Assembly: GCA_020200675.1 (NCBI GenBank)
Contig: JAIVIG010000102.1
Coordinates: forward strand, 1 to 5,095
Origin: Actinomycetota bacterium
Lineage (GTDB): Bacteria > Actinomycetota > Rubrobacteria > Rubrobacterales > Rubrobacteraceae
Reading direction: 5' to 3'
Length of the DNA: 5,095 bases
The notes under the pieces were generated by a model. That model worked only from the letters and a program-made list of their open reading frames with translations, was not told where the DNA came from and did not search any database. Position 1 is the stretch's first letter. Every line of letters starts with the position of its first letter. Both the position numbers and the translations under genes were made by a program. This document shows, piece by piece, positions 5,000 to 5,095 of the stretch.

Positions 5000-5095
5000 A
5001 TGGATGACTTCCGGATACTCGGCCTGGCTGGCAGCCTGCGGCGCGCCTCCCTCCACCGCGGCCTCGTCCGCGCCGCGAGGGAGCTGGCGCCGGAG
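5000..5095 (+). CDS. NADPH-dependent FMN reductase, copy B (5' part, runs off the edge)
   Basis: Only the first 32 codons are present, but they carry the diagnostic first beta strand and FMN phosphate loop: F-R-I-L-G-L-A-G-S-L-R-R-A-S, followed by a helix with R-G-L-V-R-A-A-R-E-L-A-P-E. This is much closer to the family consensus GSLR..S than the copy at 1145, so the two are diverged members rather than a recent duplication. The family's usual S-x-N position is S-L-H here. AGGAG (4991-4995) precedes the ATG by 4 nt, and the gap from the LLM stop is 10 nt, so it is very likely in the same operon. The remaining two thirds or more of the gene lies outside the window. Confidence 0.85.
   Translation, partial: MDDFRILGLAGSLRRASLHRGLVRAARELAPE

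Noticed and set aside
1..5095. Mobile element, CRISPR array or attachment site
   Set aside because: No transposase or integrase motif, no evenly spaced repeats and no flanking direct repeats were found; the only repeated sequence of note is the short shared DUF5519 motif coding stretch.

Overview
This is a GC-rich stretch (roughly two thirds G+C by eye) from what is most likely a high-GC Actinomycetota. The mix of a predicted F420-dependent PPOX-fold protein, LLM flavin oxidoreductases and short 'luciferase-domain' (DUF5519) proteins fits a Rubrobacter-like lineage. That placement is a guess from gene content and codon style, not from a marker gene.

Layout: bases 1-250 carry no confident gene. 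They hold a perfect 10-bp stem-loop at the left edge, possibly the first codons of a minus-strand gene that leaves the window, and then a clear sigma70-type promoter (TTGACA at 200, TATCCT at 222). The promoter overlaps a 24-bp palindrome with core TTAGCCGGCTAA, which looks like a MarR-family operator. From 272 to the right edge every gene is on the + strand and tightly packed: DUF5519 protein A (272-640), MarR regulator (637-1098, apparently with a CTG start inside a CTGA stop/start overlap), NAD(P)H-dependent FMN reductase A (1145-1762), DHA2/Tet-like MFS efflux transporter (1770-3281), DUF5519 protein B (3324-3671), PPOX-class F420-type oxidoreductase (3668-4078, ATGA overlap), LLM flavin oxidoreductase (4075-4989, ATGA overlap), and the first 32 codons of a second FMN reductase (5000 to the edge). 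The two largest gaps, 46 and 42 nt, contain no convincing terminator, so the whole block reads as one operon.

Inferred biology: a small-molecule-responsive MarR protein sits second in its own operon and probably represses the palindromic promoter. The operon pairs a multidrug-type exporter with four flavin/deazaflavin redox proteins and two DUF5519 paralogues. Two protein families appear twice, once on each side of the transporter (DUF5519 and FMN reductase). The simplest model is an inducible detoxification or catabolic unit in which a toxic (perhaps quinone-like or aromatic) compound is exported and reduced or oxygenated, with FMN reductase supplying reduced flavin to the LLM enzyme. The substrate and the role of the DUF5519 proteins cannot be read from the sequence. 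No mobile element, CRISPR array, tRNA or rRNA was seen.
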